Part shown: positions 33,860-43,237 of the stretch, in pieces
Position numbering within the stretch: the stretch's first letter is position 1
Layout of the letters: each line of letters begins with the position of its first letter
DNA from: Candidatus Fermentibacteraceae bacterium
Lineage (GTDB): Bacteria > Fermentibacterota > Fermentibacteria > Fermentibacterales > JCC-6
Direction of reading: 5' to 3'
Length of the DNA stretch: 44,047 nucleotides
Assembly: GCA_016936235.1 (NCBI GenBank)
Contig: JAFGPK010000090.1
Span: forward strand, 1 to 44,047
Program-made: the position numbers and the translations under genes
Notes under the pieces: model-generated
Told to the model about the DNA's origin: nothing
The model's input: the letters and a program-made list of their open reading frames with translations, nothing else
Databases searched by the model: none

Positions 33860-35017
33860 CTACCTTGTCGAGATGCTGTAAAGCGTTATGCCGAGAGATA
33901 TGGCCGAGGTGATGAGGGATATCAGGGCATCGTTCCTCTCGAACCAGCTGTAGTTGAGTTCTATCACGTCACCGGGAAGCGGGCGGGCATCCATGGCATC
34001 ACCTTCGAAGCTGACCTCGATCCCGTTCCTGTAAACGGTCACACCGCCTCCGGAAGTGCTGAGTGGACCTCCGGCGTAGACTATGTAGTCGCTCACGGTG
34101 TTCTCCGGATTGTAGCACACCAGTCCGGGAGTGTTCACCGCCCCGCCGACCACTATCGAATCCTTCAGGGTGACCACCATCAGGGTGTCGCCGGGCTGCA
34201 GGCTCATCCGGCTGAATCCGGAGCTGTCGGTCCATACGTGGAACATGTCCCCGTGCCTCAGGATGACGCTGCTCCGGAGGTTCATGTTGCCCGGGGCCCC
34301 GCCCATCCTTGCCAGCAGCGCACTCACGTCGTCGCCGGGTTCGAGGTCCCGTGTCTCAATGCCCCTGGCGGGACTGAGTATGAAGACGGGCTCCTCACAC
34401 ACGCCGATCATTATGTCGGCGTTGTTCCGCAGGAACGGGTCGGATACGAAGGTGGCAGTCCCCGGCACCATGTTCAGGTCTATCTCCAGCGAATCGCCGG
34501 AATCAACGTACATCACGCCCCGCCTGGAGCCGAAGGTGGAAATGCCCCCGGCCATGTAGAGGGCGTCGGACACCCTGTCCAGTGCCGAGAGCACGTAGGT
34601 CCCGGGCATGTTCACCATTCCGCCCAGGTTCACCCTCAGTAATCTCGGCTCCTGGAGGGACAGCGTCACGGTGACGGAGGAATAATACGAGGAGGCCGTG
34701 CGCTGAAGAGCCATCTGGGACTCCTCGATGGTCAGTCCGTCCACGGATACGGCCCCTATTCCGGCCACGGACAGGTAGCCGTCGCCTCCCACCGCGTACA
34801 GGGCCCAGGGGGAGAGCCCGGCGCTCATCAGGTACTGGCTGGAGCCCCCGGCCACCACAACCGCGACTATGTCGCCGGGACCAAGGACGTAGGAGTTCCT
34901 GTCAGCCAGTTCGAGGACGGTCTCTTCAGGATCCCTTATCATCTCCTGCACCGCCGAAGTGGGGTCGGTGGGGAGCTGAGCGTTCTGGGCCAGAACGGCA
35001 AGCAGTATCAGCAGCAT
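33860..35017 (-). CDS. Wza-type outer-membrane polysaccharide export protein (SLBB domains)
   Basis: 385 residues. Short signal sequence (MLLILLAVLAQNAQLP), then the export-domain start SYVLGPGDIVAVVV and the typical block YAVGGDGYLSVAGIGAVSVDGLTIEE. Two SLBB modules follow (VNLGGMVNMPGTYVLSALDRVSDALYMAGG and IVVGGAVNTPGLVCYNPENTVSDYIVYAGG). It ends with a hydrophobic segment (ALISLITSAISLGITLYSI), unlike Wza's amphipathic helix, and lacks a clear lipobox cysteine. Exports polymer through the outer membrane with Wzz. Confidence 0.9.
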   Translation of the reverse strand: MLLILLAVLAQNAQLPTDPTSAVQEMIRDPEETVLELADRNSYVLGPGDIVAVVVAGGSSQYLMSAGLSPWALYAVGGDGYLSVAGIGAVSVDGLTIEESQMALQRTASSYYSSVTVTLSLQEPRLLRVNLGGMVNMPGTYVLSALDRVSDALYMAGGISTFGSRRGVMYVDSGDSLEIDLNMVPGTATFVSDPFLRNNADIMIGVCEEPVFILSPARGIETRDLEPGDDVSALLARMGGAPGNMNLRSSVILRHGDMFHVWTDSSGFSRMSLQPGDTLMVVTLKDSIVVGGAVNTPGLVCYNPENTVSDYIVYAGGPLSTSGGGVTVYRNGIEVSFEGDAMDARPLPGDVIELNYSWFERNDALISLITSAISLGITLYSISTR

Positions 35018-35030
35018 TCAAATCCCATCT

Positions 35031-35055
35031 CCCGGCCCTTCATGAACAGGCCGGG
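35031..35055 (-). promoter_or_regulatory. Strong hairpin between the UDP-xylose synthase gene and wza
   Basis: CCCGGCC (35031-35037) and GGCCGGG (35049-35055) form a perfect 7-bp G+C stem around an 11-base loop that itself contains TTCATGAA. No T-run follows on either strand, so partial termination, RNA processing or stabilisation of the wza-wzz mRNA is likelier than full termination. It ends 14 bases before the wza ATG. Confidence 0.45.
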
Positions 35056-35063
35056 CATTGGTT

Positions 35064-35990
35064 TCATCTATCCCTGAAGTAGTCGATGGTCCTGGCCATC
35101 CCCTCCCTGAGGGAAACCCCCGGTTCCCATCCCAGCTTCTCCCTGGCCAGGGTTATGTCCGGTCTCCTGACCTTCGGGTCATCCATGGGAAGCTCCCGGT
35201 ATACTATCGAACTGGTGGAATCTACCGAATCGAGTACGAAATCGGCAAACTCGCCTATGGTCATCTCATCGGGGTTGCCTATGTTCACGGGCCCGGCGAA
35301 GTCCGAGGCCATCAGTCGCACCAGCCCGTCCACCGTGTCGGAGACGTAGCAGAAGCTCCTTGTCTGGCTTCCGTCGCCGAAAACGGTGATGTCATCGCCC
35401 GCAAGCGCCTGGCTTATGAAAGAGGGCACCACCCTTCCGTCGTCCGCCCTCATTCTCGGTCCGTAGGTGTTGAATATCCTGGCGACCTTGGTGTTCAGTC
35501 CGTGGTACCTTCGGTACGCGAAGGTTATGGCTTCGGCGAACCTCTTGGCCTCGTCGTAGACCCCCCTGGGCCCCACGGGATTCACGTTTCCCCAGTAGTC
35601 TTCCGGCTGGGGATGGACCAGGGGATCGCCGTAGACCTCGCTGGTGGAGGCCAGGACGAAACCGGCTTCCTTCGCAAGGGCCAGTCCGAGGGCTTTGTGC
35701 GTCCCCAGGGAACCCACCTTGAGGGTCTGTATCGGAAAGGCGAGGTAGTCGGCGGGGCTCGCCGGGGAGGCCAGGTGGAAGATGAAATCAAGCTCTCCCG
35801 CCACGAACATGTAGTTCGTCACGTCATGGTGTATGAATGAGAAATCCCCTCTGCCGGAGAGATGGGCGATATTGTCCGTGGAACCCGTGATGAGGTTGTC
35901 CATCGCCAGCACGCGATGACCGTCGGAAAGCAGCCTGTCGCAGAGATGGCTTCCAATGAACCCCGCCCCACCGGTCACGAGTATCCTCAT
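35064..35990 (-). CDS. UDP-glucuronate decarboxylase (UDP-xylose synthase)
   Basis: 308-residue extended short-chain dehydrogenase making UDP-xylose from UDP-glucuronate. NAD loop [11 protein letters not shown]; diagnostic [12 protein letters not shown] and FIHHDVTN; the catalytic stretch [20 protein letters not shown] and [14 protein letters not shown] (YxxxK); then [11 protein letters not shown]. These match UXS enzymes closely. ATG 35990 overlaps the rmlB stop (ATGA); a longer reading would run into rmlB. No UDP-glucose dehydrogenase is in the window. Confidence 0.92.
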   Translation of the reverse strand: MRILVTGGAGFIGSHLCDRLLSDGHRVLAMDNLITGSTDNIAHLSGRGDFSFIHHDVTNYMFVAGELDFIFHLASPASPADYLAFPIQTLKVGSLGTHKALGLALAKEAGFVLASTSEVYGDPLVHPQPEDYWGNVNPVGPRGVYDEAKRFAEAITFAYRRYHGLNTKVARIFNTYGPRMRADDGRVVPSFISQALAGDDITVFGDGSQTRSFCYVSDTVDGLVRLMASDFAGPVNIGNPDEMTIGEFADFVLDSVDSTSSIVYRELPMDDPKVRRPDITLAREKLGWEPGVSLREGMARTIDYFRDR

Positions 35991-37012
35991 CGCTCTCCCA
36001 CCGACCCTTCCAGCCTTCCGGCGTACATGGACCTGTAGTACTCCCTGAACTCCCCGGATTTGATGGTCTCCCACCACCCGCGGTTGTCACGGTACCAGGC
36101 CACCGTCCGCTCCAGACCCTGCCTGAAGGGGATCTCGGCGGTCCATCCCAGCTCTTCCTCCAGGAGGCTCACGTCCAGGGCGTACCTGCGATCGTGCCCC
36201 GGCCTGTCCTCGATGTACCTGACCAGTTCCCGGGAGGCTCCCGCGATCTCCAGGATCAGGTCAGTGACCTCGCGGTTGGAGTGCTCCTGGCCGGCGCCGA
36301 TGTTGTAGACCTTTCCAGGCGCGGAATCCTCCAGGACCCTCAGAAGTGCGCGACAGTGATCGTCGACGAAGAGCCAGTCCCTGCTGTTGAGCCCGTCACC
36401 GTACAGGGGCAGCGGCTCTCCGTCCATGGCGTTGGTCACGAAGAGGGGCACGAGCTTCTCGGGGTACTGGAAGGGACCGTAGTTGTTGGAGGCCCTGGTC
36501 ACCACGACCGGGACGCCGTAGGTTGAAAAGTAGCTCATGGCAAGGAGTTCCCCTCCCGCCTTGGAAGCCGCGTAGGGACTCCTCGGATCAAGGCGGTCCG
36601 CCTCCCCCGACCTGCCATGTTCGACGCTGCCGTAGACCTCGTCGGTGGATATCTGGAGGAACATCCTCCGTCCGCCCTCCCTGAAGGCCTCCAGGAGGAC
36701 CCTGACTCCCTCTATATCGGTCCTGACGAATGAGGAGGAGTCGTGGATGGACCTGTCCACATGGGTCTCGGCCGCGAAGTTGACCACTGCATCGCAGTCC
36801 TTCATGGCCAGGGATACCGCATCGCTGTCGCATATGTCACCGTGAAAGAATCTGAACCGAGGATCCTTCTCCACTTCCACGAGATTCTCGCGCCGGCCGG
36901 CATATGTGAGCTTGTCAAGGACGGTCACCTTCCAGCCGGGATTTAGCTTCAGGGCCATTCTCGTGAAATTGCTCCCGATGAATCCCGCTCCCCCGGTCAC
37001 GAGGATCCTCAC
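35987..37012 (-). CDS. rmlB: dTDP-glucose 4,6-dehydratase
   Basis: 341-residue extended short-chain dehydrogenase forming dTDP-4-keto-6-deoxyglucose. NAD loop [23 protein letters not shown]; the active-site Thr-Asp-Glu in [10 protein letters not shown]; YxxxK in [31 protein letters not shown] and [15 protein letters not shown], all canonical for RmlB. GTG start overlaps the rmlA stop (GTGA). RmlC and RmlD, needed for rhamnose, are not seen here, so the sugar made may be another 6-deoxyhexose. Confidence 0.96.
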   Translation of the reverse strand: MRILVTGGAGFIGSNFTRMALKLNPGWKVTVLDKLTYAGRRENLVEVEKDPRFRFFHGDICDSDAVSLAMKDCDAVVNFAAETHVDRSIHDSSSFVRTDIEGVRVLLEAFREGGRRMFLQISTDEVYGSVEHGRSGEADRLDPRSPYAASKAGGELLAMSYFSTYGVPVVVTRASNNYGPFQYPEKLVPLFVTNAMDGEPLPLYGDGLNSRDWLFVDDHCRALLRVLEDSAPGKVYNIGAGQEHSNREVTDLILEIAGASRELVRYIEDRPGHDRRYALDVSLLEEELGWTAEIPFRQGLERTVAWYRDNRGWWETIKSGEFREYYRSMYAGRLEGSVGER

Positions 37013-37743
37013 GAACCCTCCTCAACTCTTAGCTGGCGGGCCTTTATCCCCGCCTGGAGCAGGCCGTCTATGCTGGAGCCCGAATCCGCCCACCAGCCCT
37101 TCACGATGTCCGCGTGCAGAGTGCCGTTCTCAAGGTAGGCGTTGTTGATGTCCGTCACCTCCAGCTCGCCCCTGGCTGAAGGCTCCAGCCGGTCTATGAC
37201 CTCGAAGGCGAAGCTGTCGTACATGTAGACCCCTATCACGGCGTAGCGGCTTTTCGGCCTGGCGGGTTTCTCCTCAATGGAAACGACCCTGGTGCCGTCA
37301 AGCTCCGCCACTCCGTAATCGCTGGGGTTGTCAACCACCTTCAGGAGTATGCGCGCGCCCTCCCTCTGCTCCCGGAATGCATCCACCCTGGGCTTCAGTG
37401 AGTCTTCCAGTATGTTGTCACCCAGAATGACAACGAACCTGTCGCCGCCTATGAAAGTCCTGGTCAGGCCGATGGCCTCGGCTATCCCGCCCTCCTTCAC
37501 CTGGTAGGCGTAGTTCAGTGTCCTGAACCCGAAGTCAGAGCCGTCCCCGAGAAGCCTCAGGAAGTCTCCCGCGCTGTTTCCGCCGGTGATCAGCATCACG
37601 TCGCGGATCCCGGCCTCGGCCAGTTTCTGGAGCGGATAGAATATCATAGGCTGGTCGTACACAGGCAGAAGGTGCTTGTTCGTTATGCTGGTAAGCGGGC
37701 GGAGCCTCGTCCCAAGGCCTCCGGCAAGTACTACACCCTTCAT
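37009..37743 (-). CDS. rmlA: Glucose-1-phosphate thymidylyltransferase (short form)
   Basis: 244 residues. Couples dTTP and glucose-1-phosphate to dTDP-glucose, the substrate of the RmlB encoded next. Nucleotide-binding motif LAGGLGTRLRPLTSITNKHLLPV, then VILGDNI and SIEEKPARPKSRYAVIGVYMYD. It lacks the ~45-residue C-terminal extension of enterobacterial RmlA and resembles the ~246-residue forms. ATG 37743 has AAGGGG five bases upstream; GTG 37749 has no ribosome site. Confidence 0.94.
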   Translation of the reverse strand: MKGVVLAGGLGTRLRPLTSITNKHLLPVYDQPMIFYPLQKLAEAGIRDVMLITGGNSAGDFLRLLGDGSDFGFRTLNYAYQVKEGGIAEAIGLTRTFIGGDRFVVILGDNILEDSLKPRVDAFREQREGARILLKVVDNPSDYGVAELDGTRVVSIEEKPARPKSRYAVIGVYMYDSFAFEVIDRLEPSARGELEVTDINNAYLENGTLHADIVKGWWADSGSSIDGLLQAGIKARQLRVEEGS

Positions 37744-37764
37744 GTCCACCCCTTCCAGAAGCCC

Positions 37765-39939
37765 CTATCTCACCAGGGCCAGCTTCACGAACCTGTCGAC
37801 GCCGTCCTGGGTTATCCTTACCATGTAAGTCCCGGATGCCGCGGGATTCCCCTCCAGGTCCGTCCCGTCCCAGGAGAAGTCGTCCCTGTACTGCGACAGT
37901 GACTCATAAACAAGTCCTCCGTTCAGGTCAAACAGCCTGAAGTCGAAGGGTGTGTTGGGCAGTCCCGCCACTCCGAGAACCTGTCCGTCTCCCGGGAGGA
38001 AGGGATTCGGGTAGACGGCGGCGGAACCCAGGGCTCCTCCCATGCCCTGCTCGAGGTGAAGTCTCCACATTCCGTGGTCCGTGGCCAGGTAGAGCAGGCC
38101 GTTGTCGGCGTCCGAAGCGGCATACCTTATCACGTTCGACTGCAGGGGGGAGTTGACCGTGTTGTACTCCTCCACGGTCCCGTCGGGATATATCCTGGCC
38201 AGGCCTTCGCCAGTGGCCGTCCAGAGTGTCGACAGATTGTCGAAGCAAAGCATGGAAACACTCCCGCTCACCTGATCGATCTCGGTCAGGTTCCCGGTCT
38301 CCGGGTCTATCATCACAAGTCCCGCAGTCGTTCCCACGTACAGCTTTCCGTCCCTGGAGATGGCCAGGGACTGGATATCACTGGATGGCAGGCCGCTGGA
38401 ACTGGAGTAAAGGTCCATGACCTGTCCCGTCTGTATGTTGCCCAGCACAAGGCCTTCCTGGGTTCCCATCCATGCCGACTGAGGTGATGAGACCGTCTCG
38501 ACGGACCTGACCATACCCGAGGGAAGACCGTCCGATGGCTGGAAGGTCCTCCAGCTGGCCGTCTCCTCCTGGCCGGGGGTCCAGGACAGCCTGCTGACGC
38601 CGCTGGGCTCGGTAGGGGTCTGCCAGAAGGCTTCATGTGCGAACCAGACTTCCCCGGTAAGGGACACCACCAGCTCGTTCACCTGATCGTTGAGGATATC
38701 GCTGTTGGACGTGTTGAACAGTACGATGTCATCGTCACCCGTATCCGGTGTTCCCTTCCAGTCGATCCAGACCACTCCGAAGTGCCAGGGGGAGATGAAC
38801 ACTCCGCCGAACCGGTCGGCGGCACATGCGAATACCTGGCTGGGGCTCGGGAGCTGGGTCATGAACTCGTACCAATTCTCATCGCTCAGCACCGAGGCTC
38901 CACGCCTGTTGGAAGTAACCCATACATCGTCCCGCAAATCCACGTCCACGCAGTAGAGGTCATTGGAGGGCGCCCCGGAAGGCCGGGCTGATACCCATGA
39001 GTCTATGTACCCGATCCCCACGCAGTTGCCGGAAGCCCTGTCCACGGCATAATCGTTGTACTGACCTATGATCAGCTCGTCCGCCGAATGCCAGTGGATA
39101 TCCTGGACCACCTGCGCTCCGAGGTCCGCCGTGCCCAGGGTCCAGGAACCGTTCTCAAAGACGGAGGCATTACCCTTGTCCCCGACAGCCAGCCTTCCAT
39201 CGCTCCAGTCAAGGCAGATGGGGAATCCGCCGGGATATGAAACGTCCTGCAGCCACGACTCTCCGTCCGTCATCCTGTACAGCCCGTCCGCGGTGGCAGC
39301 CCACGCGGTGTCACCTGCCACCAGGATGTCCTGTACGATCAGGTTATCCATGGAGTCGAACTCGACCCACGAGTCCGACTGTCCCGGGGGCTGGCCGGTC
39401 CTGAGCATCACCAGGCCGCTGGAAGTGCCGACGAAAAGGCCTGAATCCACCGTTGCGACGCAGTTGATTATGTCCGACGGAAGTCCTCCACCGGTGGTGA
39501 ACACGGTCCAGACATTGAAGTAGCCCAGCTCCTTGCTGCACAGCCCCTCCGAGGTTCCCACCCAGATGGCGGTATCCGGAAGGATACAGTTGATCTGCAG
39601 GGAGATGGGGAGGCCCTCAAGCTGGCCGTAGTGCTGGAAGCCGCCTGCGGCCAGGCTGACGTCTATGCCGCCACCCTTGGTGCCGATCCATAGATTCCCG
39701 GAAACATCCCTGGCCAGGCATCTGGCGTCGCTGAACGAGAGTTCGCCGGGGCAGGTCCATGTGGAATCCCAGTATACGCTGCCGGACTGTATGTGACCGA
39801 ATATCACGCCTCCAGTGGTGGCCGCGACCAGGAAGTCCTCCTCCACCAGGATATCGCTGACACCGCCGAAATGCGTGTAGTGATCCCAGTCCGAGATCCT
39901 TCCGATGAGGATGACCGAAAGTACCATAAGCAGGTTCAT
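37765..39939 (-). CDS. Secreted two-component-regulator-type beta-propeller with C-terminal T9SS-like domain (PorZ-like architecture)
   Basis: 724 residues from ATG 39939 (GGGAGG seven bases upstream; ATGA overlap with the previous gene). A signal peptide (NLLMVLSVILIG) precedes repeated propeller blades with the motif (L)W(I/V)GT..G(L): NLWIGTKGGGIDV, AIWVGTSEGL, GLFVGTSSGLVML, SAWMGTQEGLVL, KLYVGTTAGLVMI. About 12 such blades would make two propellers. The last ~85 residues are a FlgD-like/type IX tail (AVYPNPFLPGDG ... FRLFDLNGGLVYE ... SGTYMVRI ... VKLALVR). PorZ of Porphyromonas has the same order and binds A-LPS in the type IX attachment complex. Homology to PorZ is plausible, not proven. 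Confidence 0.75.
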   Translation of the reverse strand: MNLLMVLSVILIGRISDWDHYTHFGGVSDILVEEDFLVAATTGGVIFGHIQSGSVYWDSTWTCPGELSFSDARCLARDVSGNLWIGTKGGGIDVSLAAGGFQHYGQLEGLPISLQINCILPDTAIWVGTSEGLCSKELGYFNVWTVFTTGGGLPSDIINCVATVDSGLFVGTSSGLVMLRTGQPPGQSDSWVEFDSMDNLIVQDILVAGDTAWAATADGLYRMTDGESWLQDVSYPGGFPICLDWSDGRLAVGDKGNASVFENGSWTLGTADLGAQVVQDIHWHSADELIIGQYNDYAVDRASGNCVGIGYIDSWVSARPSGAPSNDLYCVDVDLRDDVWVTSNRRGASVLSDENWYEFMTQLPSPSQVFACAADRFGGVFISPWHFGVVWIDWKGTPDTGDDDIVLFNTSNSDILNDQVNELVVSLTGEVWFAHEAFWQTPTEPSGVSRLSWTPGQEETASWRTFQPSDGLPSGMVRSVETVSSPQSAWMGTQEGLVLGNIQTGQVMDLYSSSSGLPSSDIQSLAISRDGKLYVGTTAGLVMIDPETGNLTEIDQVSGSVSMLCFDNLSTLWTATGEGLARIYPDGTVEEYNTVNSPLQSNVIRYAASDADNGLLYLATDHGMWRLHLEQGMGGALGSAAVYPNPFLPGDGQVLGVAGLPNTPFDFRLFDLNGGLVYESLSQYRDDFSWDGTDLEGNPAASGTYMVRITQDGVDRFVKLALVR

Positions 39940-40886
39940 GTTCTTGCCTCCCACCATGAGAAAAGTCTTCTCATGCCTTCAATCCTCTCCACCTCGGGAT
40001 GCCACCCGAGAAGGGCTTCGATCCTTGTGGGGTCACCCACCTGGAATTCCACGTCCACGGGTCTGAGCAGTCCGGGGTCGACTTCAAGCTCAAGGCTGAC
40101 GCCGGCTATGTCCATCAGCGCATTCACCATGTCCCCCATGCTGCTCCCGGTTCCCGTGCAGACGTTGTAAACGCCTCCCGGCTTCCCTCCGGCAAGTATG
40201 TGGCGGTATGCCCTGGTCACATCCGTTACGTACAGATAGTCCCTAACCGGACTGAGGTTTCCAACCCTCATCCTTCGGGAACCCTCCTCACGGGCCCTGA
40301 TTATCCTTCTGCAGAAGGAAGGGAATGCGAATTTCTCCGACTGTCCCGGGCCTGTATGGGGGAAGGGGCGGGCCACCAGGACTTCCAGACCGCATTCCCT
40401 CGCGAACTGAAGGGCCGCGATCTCAGCGGCGGCCTTGGTGCTGCCGTAGGGATTGATGGGACCTATCTCGGAATTCTCCGTGATCAGGCGGTCGGTCGGC
40501 TTGTACACCTCTGCGGAACTCACCAGGAGAAACCTGGCCCGGGGACATCTGGACGCGGCGAACTCCAGTACGGATAACGTTCCCATGAGGTTCACATCGT
40601 AAGCCCTGTGCATGTCCTTCAGAGAACTGGACACCGAACTGACCGCAGCCAGGTGGACGATGTACTTCACTTCTTCCAGACAGTCCGGGGCGGCTGAAGG
40701 GAGTCTCCACACGACCCTGCTCACTCCCCGGGGAACCTGGTAGGAATCATGGGTATCGGCGGCGAAGTCACCCTCCCCCATCCCCAGCTCGTTCATCAGA
40801 TGCGATCCCACGAATCCAGCCGCTCCTGTGAGCAGTATGGGTCCGGGATCCAGTTTCACTTCCTCGGAACCCGGACCGTGAGGCAT
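39936..40886 (-). CDS. NAD-dependent epimerase/dehydratase, GDP-4-keto-6-deoxymannose reductase-like
   Basis: 316 residues from ATG 40886 (AAGGA six bases upstream, one base after the murB stop). Rossmann loop ILLTGAAGFVGSHL; FLLVSSAEVYKP; YxxxK in NPYGSTKAAAE; and ARPFPHTGPGQSEKFAFPSF, close to the 'RPFNHTGPGQ' block of RMD/GMD enzymes. It probably finishes a GDP-6-deoxyhexose such as GDP-rhamnose, though no GMD is present in the window; another 4-keto sugar (for example the RmlB product) is possible. Confidence 0.85.
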   Translation of the reverse strand: MPHGPGSEEVKLDPGPILLTGAAGFVGSHLMNELGMGEGDFAADTHDSYQVPRGVSRVVWRLPSAAPDCLEEVKYIVHLAAVSSVSSSLKDMHRAYDVNLMGTLSVLEFAASRCPRARFLLVSSAEVYKPTDRLITENSEIGPINPYGSTKAAAEIAALQFARECGLEVLVARPFPHTGPGQSEKFAFPSFCRRIIRAREEGSRRMRVGNLSPVRDYLYVTDVTRAYRHILAGGKPGGVYNVCTGTGSSMGDMVNALMDIAGVSLELEVDPGLLRPVDVEFQVGDPTRIEALLGWHPEVERIEGMRRLFSWWEART

Positions 40887-40887
40887 C

Positions 40888-41808
40888 TCATTTCCTTCCG
40901 CCAAGGTAGCGAATCTCCTCCTCCAGCATTATCCCGCTGAAGTCCAGGACCGTTTTCCTTACCACGTCTATCAGTTTCCTGATGTCGTCAGAGGTGGCAC
41001 TTCCGGTGTTGATGATGAAATTCGCGTGCTTCCTCGAGACCATTGCGCCGCCCACCGTCCTGCCCTTCAGACCGGCACCCTCTATCAGCCTGCCGGGAGG
41101 GATGTCGTCCGCGGGTTTCCTGAATACGCTGCCCGCGTTGGGATACTCCAGGGGGAACCTTTCCCTTCGCAGTTCCAGTATCCTCCTGGCCTCGGAGCGG
41201 AGGTCCTCCGGGTCGCCCGATCCCAGTCGCATGACTGCGGATGCGATAATGAGCCTTTCATCCTGGAACATGCTGCGCCTGTAATCGAACCCGCATTCCT
41301 CTCCCGGAATAATACGCACCGACCCGCGGCGGTCCAAGACCTTCACGCTGGAGACCGTCCGTGAGACGGAACTGCCGTAAGCCCCGGCGTTCATGAAGAT
41401 CGCTCCTCCGACGGTGCCCGGGATGCCCACGGCAAACTCCAGACCCGCTGCTCCCCTGGTGCAAGCCGCTCCGGACATGGACGGAAGATGAGCGCCCCCT
41501 CCGCAGGACAGTTCCCACAGGGCACCCTCACTGGACCAGGTATGGGACGAGAGTTCTCCGCCGAGCCTGATGATCAGCTCCGAACACCCGGAGTCAGCGG
41601 CGAGTACGTTTGAACCCTGTCCCAGGACGAACCATGGAACACCCTCTTCGAAGGTCAGGTCCAGTATTCCCGCCAGCTTGTCGGAAGTACCGGCGGTGAT
41701 CACGACGGCAGGACCGCCCGTCCGCCATGTGGTCAGGCTGCTCATGTATTCCTCGGATACGTCCGTGAATCGCTCGCCCAGCAGCTTCAGAATACCATCA
41801 CGACGCAT
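40888..41808 (-). CDS. murB: UDP-N-acetylenolpyruvoylglucosamine reductase
   Basis: 306-residue flavoenzyme completing UDP-MurNAc for peptidoglycan. FAD-binding PGTVGGAIFMNAGAYG, the active-site YRRSMF and SVFRKP serine motif, LIEGAGLKGRTVGGAMVSRKHANFI and the C-terminal catalytic Glu in MLEEEIRYLG are all present. The lack of the longer tyrosine loop makes it a type II MurB. ATG 41808 is chosen (11-base overlap with wzx, GGGG six bases upstream); ATG 41820 is possible. An essential cell-wall gene inside a surface-polysaccharide operon is unusual. Confidence 0.94.
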   Translation of the reverse strand: MRRDGILKLLGERFTDVSEEYMSSLTTWRTGGPAVVITAGTSDKLAGILDLTFEEGVPWFVLGQGSNVLAADSGCSELIIRLGGELSSHTWSSEGALWELSCGGGAHLPSMSGAACTRGAAGLEFAVGIPGTVGGAIFMNAGAYGSSVSRTVSSVKVLDRRGSVRIIPGEECGFDYRRSMFQDERLIIASAVMRLGSGDPEDLRSEARRILELRRERFPLEYPNAGSVFRKPADDIPPGRLIEGAGLKGRTVGGAMVSRKHANFIINTGSATSDDIRKLIDVVRKTVLDFSGIMLEEEIRYLGGRK

Positions 41809-43237
41809 CGTCGTCCCCATCCTCTTCCACAAGCCTTGTGCCGGAAGCTCTCATGAACCAGATCACGAGCAGGGTGACGGCCGTGGCCAGGAGTACCGCC
41901 AGGGTCCTCCATCCCGGACCCAGGGTGGCAAGGGGTCCAAGTGCTACAGGCGGGATGACCGTGAGCACCACCATCAGAAAACTGATGGGGAATACATTCC
42001 TGCCGAGCCAGAACAGGCTCAGCGCCATGAACAGGTTCGTGGCGAGGGTGGCAAAGGCCGCCCCGAGTGCTCCGGCAACGGGTATCAGACGGAAGTTGAA
42101 CCCTATGTTGAGCAGGGCTCCGAAGAGGGTCATCCATGCTATGAACCTGGTCTGGCCGGTGAGGAGGCAGCCGGTCTGGGAAATCAGGAAAAGACCGTAC
42201 AGCGCACCGGCGCCTGCCAGTGTCGGAAGGACGCCCGCTGCAGGGAGGTAGTCCGCTCCCCCTACGAGGGGCACCAGCCAGGGGGAGGACATGGCAAGCA
42301 CGAGGGACGCCCAGTTGATCATGATCATGAACAGCAGACCCGCCCTGCCCAATTCGCCCAGGGTGCCGCCCGTATTCTTCTTCCGGAAGATGAACCTCTT
42401 CCAGGCCATGTCGAATCCCAGCACCATGGGCATCAGTATGAGGCAGGCCCTGCTTGCCCATTCGTAGTAACCGCTCTGGGCCAGGTCGGGATGGATGCTC
42501 CTTAGCATGAACATGTCAGCGGATGACAGGACTATCATCGAAATAGTGGCCGGTATCAGCGGCAGGCTGAAACTCAGTATCTCGCCGGTGAGGTTCTCCT
42601 CTCCGGGCGCGGTCCCGGCTCTGGTTCCCGCGGTCCGTTTCCACATCATGATCGCGGTGAAAGCGGCCAGCAGGAAGGAGGGCGCCCACCGTGCGGTGAG
42701 GAAGGAGGGAACCGCTTCCATGCTGGTCGCGTACAGGAGGAATGCGAGAGCGCCCAGTGCCAGGAGACCTCTTGCAAGCTGCATCACGAGGTATCTTCCA
42801 GCCAGTCCTTCGGCCCTTGGAAGCGAGAGAGTGATCTGTACGTAGGCAATCCCGACTCCCAGGAGAGACGCGTGGACAAGGTACTCCGGGTGCCTGAGGT
42901 TCAGGAAGGAGACGAGGAATCCACGGAGGAGGAAGACGGACGCCACCATCAATGTCGTGGGTACCAGGGGGAAGACCATACCCCGGACCAGTATTGCCCT
43001 GTGGAGTCCGCTGCGATGCCAGGCCCTTATGAGGGCGGTCGGAAGACCCAGCACTACTATGCCGGCTATGGCTTCCGCCAGTATCCTGAGGGTACCCAGC
43101 TCACCAGCGGCCTCCGCCGAGAGAAACCTTGATATGAAAGGCAGGAAAGCGACCTGGACCATGCCGCTGAAAACCATTGCCATGGCATAGAGCACCGATT
43201 CCCTCGAGAGGTCCCTTCTGTGCTCCGTTCCGTTCAT
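41798..43237 (-). CDS. Wzx-type lipid-linked oligosaccharide flippase (MOP superfamily)
   Basis: 479 residues with about 12-14 hydrophobic helices. The N-terminal region SVLYAMAMVFSGMVQVAFLPFISRFLSAEAAGELGTLRI and the mid-protein LSFSLPLIPATISMIVLSSADMFML are characteristic of Wzx/RfbX proteins. It would flip undecaprenyl-linked repeat units to the periplasm. ATG 43237 overlaps the upstream glycosyltransferase stop (ATGA), which settles the start over ATG 43252. The C-terminal tail is acidic (EEDGDDDAS). Confidence 0.9.
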   Translation of the reverse strand: MNGTEHRRDLSRESVLYAMAMVFSGMVQVAFLPFISRFLSAEAAGELGTLRILAEAIAGIVVLGLPTALIRAWHRSGLHRAILVRGMVFPLVPTTLMVASVFLLRGFLVSFLNLRHPEYLVHASLLGVGIAYVQITLSLPRAEGLAGRYLVMQLARGLLALGALAFLLYATSMEAVPSFLTARWAPSFLLAAFTAIMMWKRTAGTRAGTAPGEENLTGEILSFSLPLIPATISMIVLSSADMFMLRSIHPDLAQSGYYEWASRACLILMPMVLGFDMAWKRFIFRKKNTGGTLGELGRAGLLFMIMINWASLVLAMSSPWLVPLVGGADYLPAAGVLPTLAGAGALYGLFLISQTGCLLTGQTRFIAWMTLFGALLNIGFNFRLIPVAGALGAAFATLATNLFMALSLFWLGRNVFPISFLMVVLTVIPPVALGPLATLGPGWRTLAVLLATAVTLLVIWFMRASGTRLVEEDGDDDAS

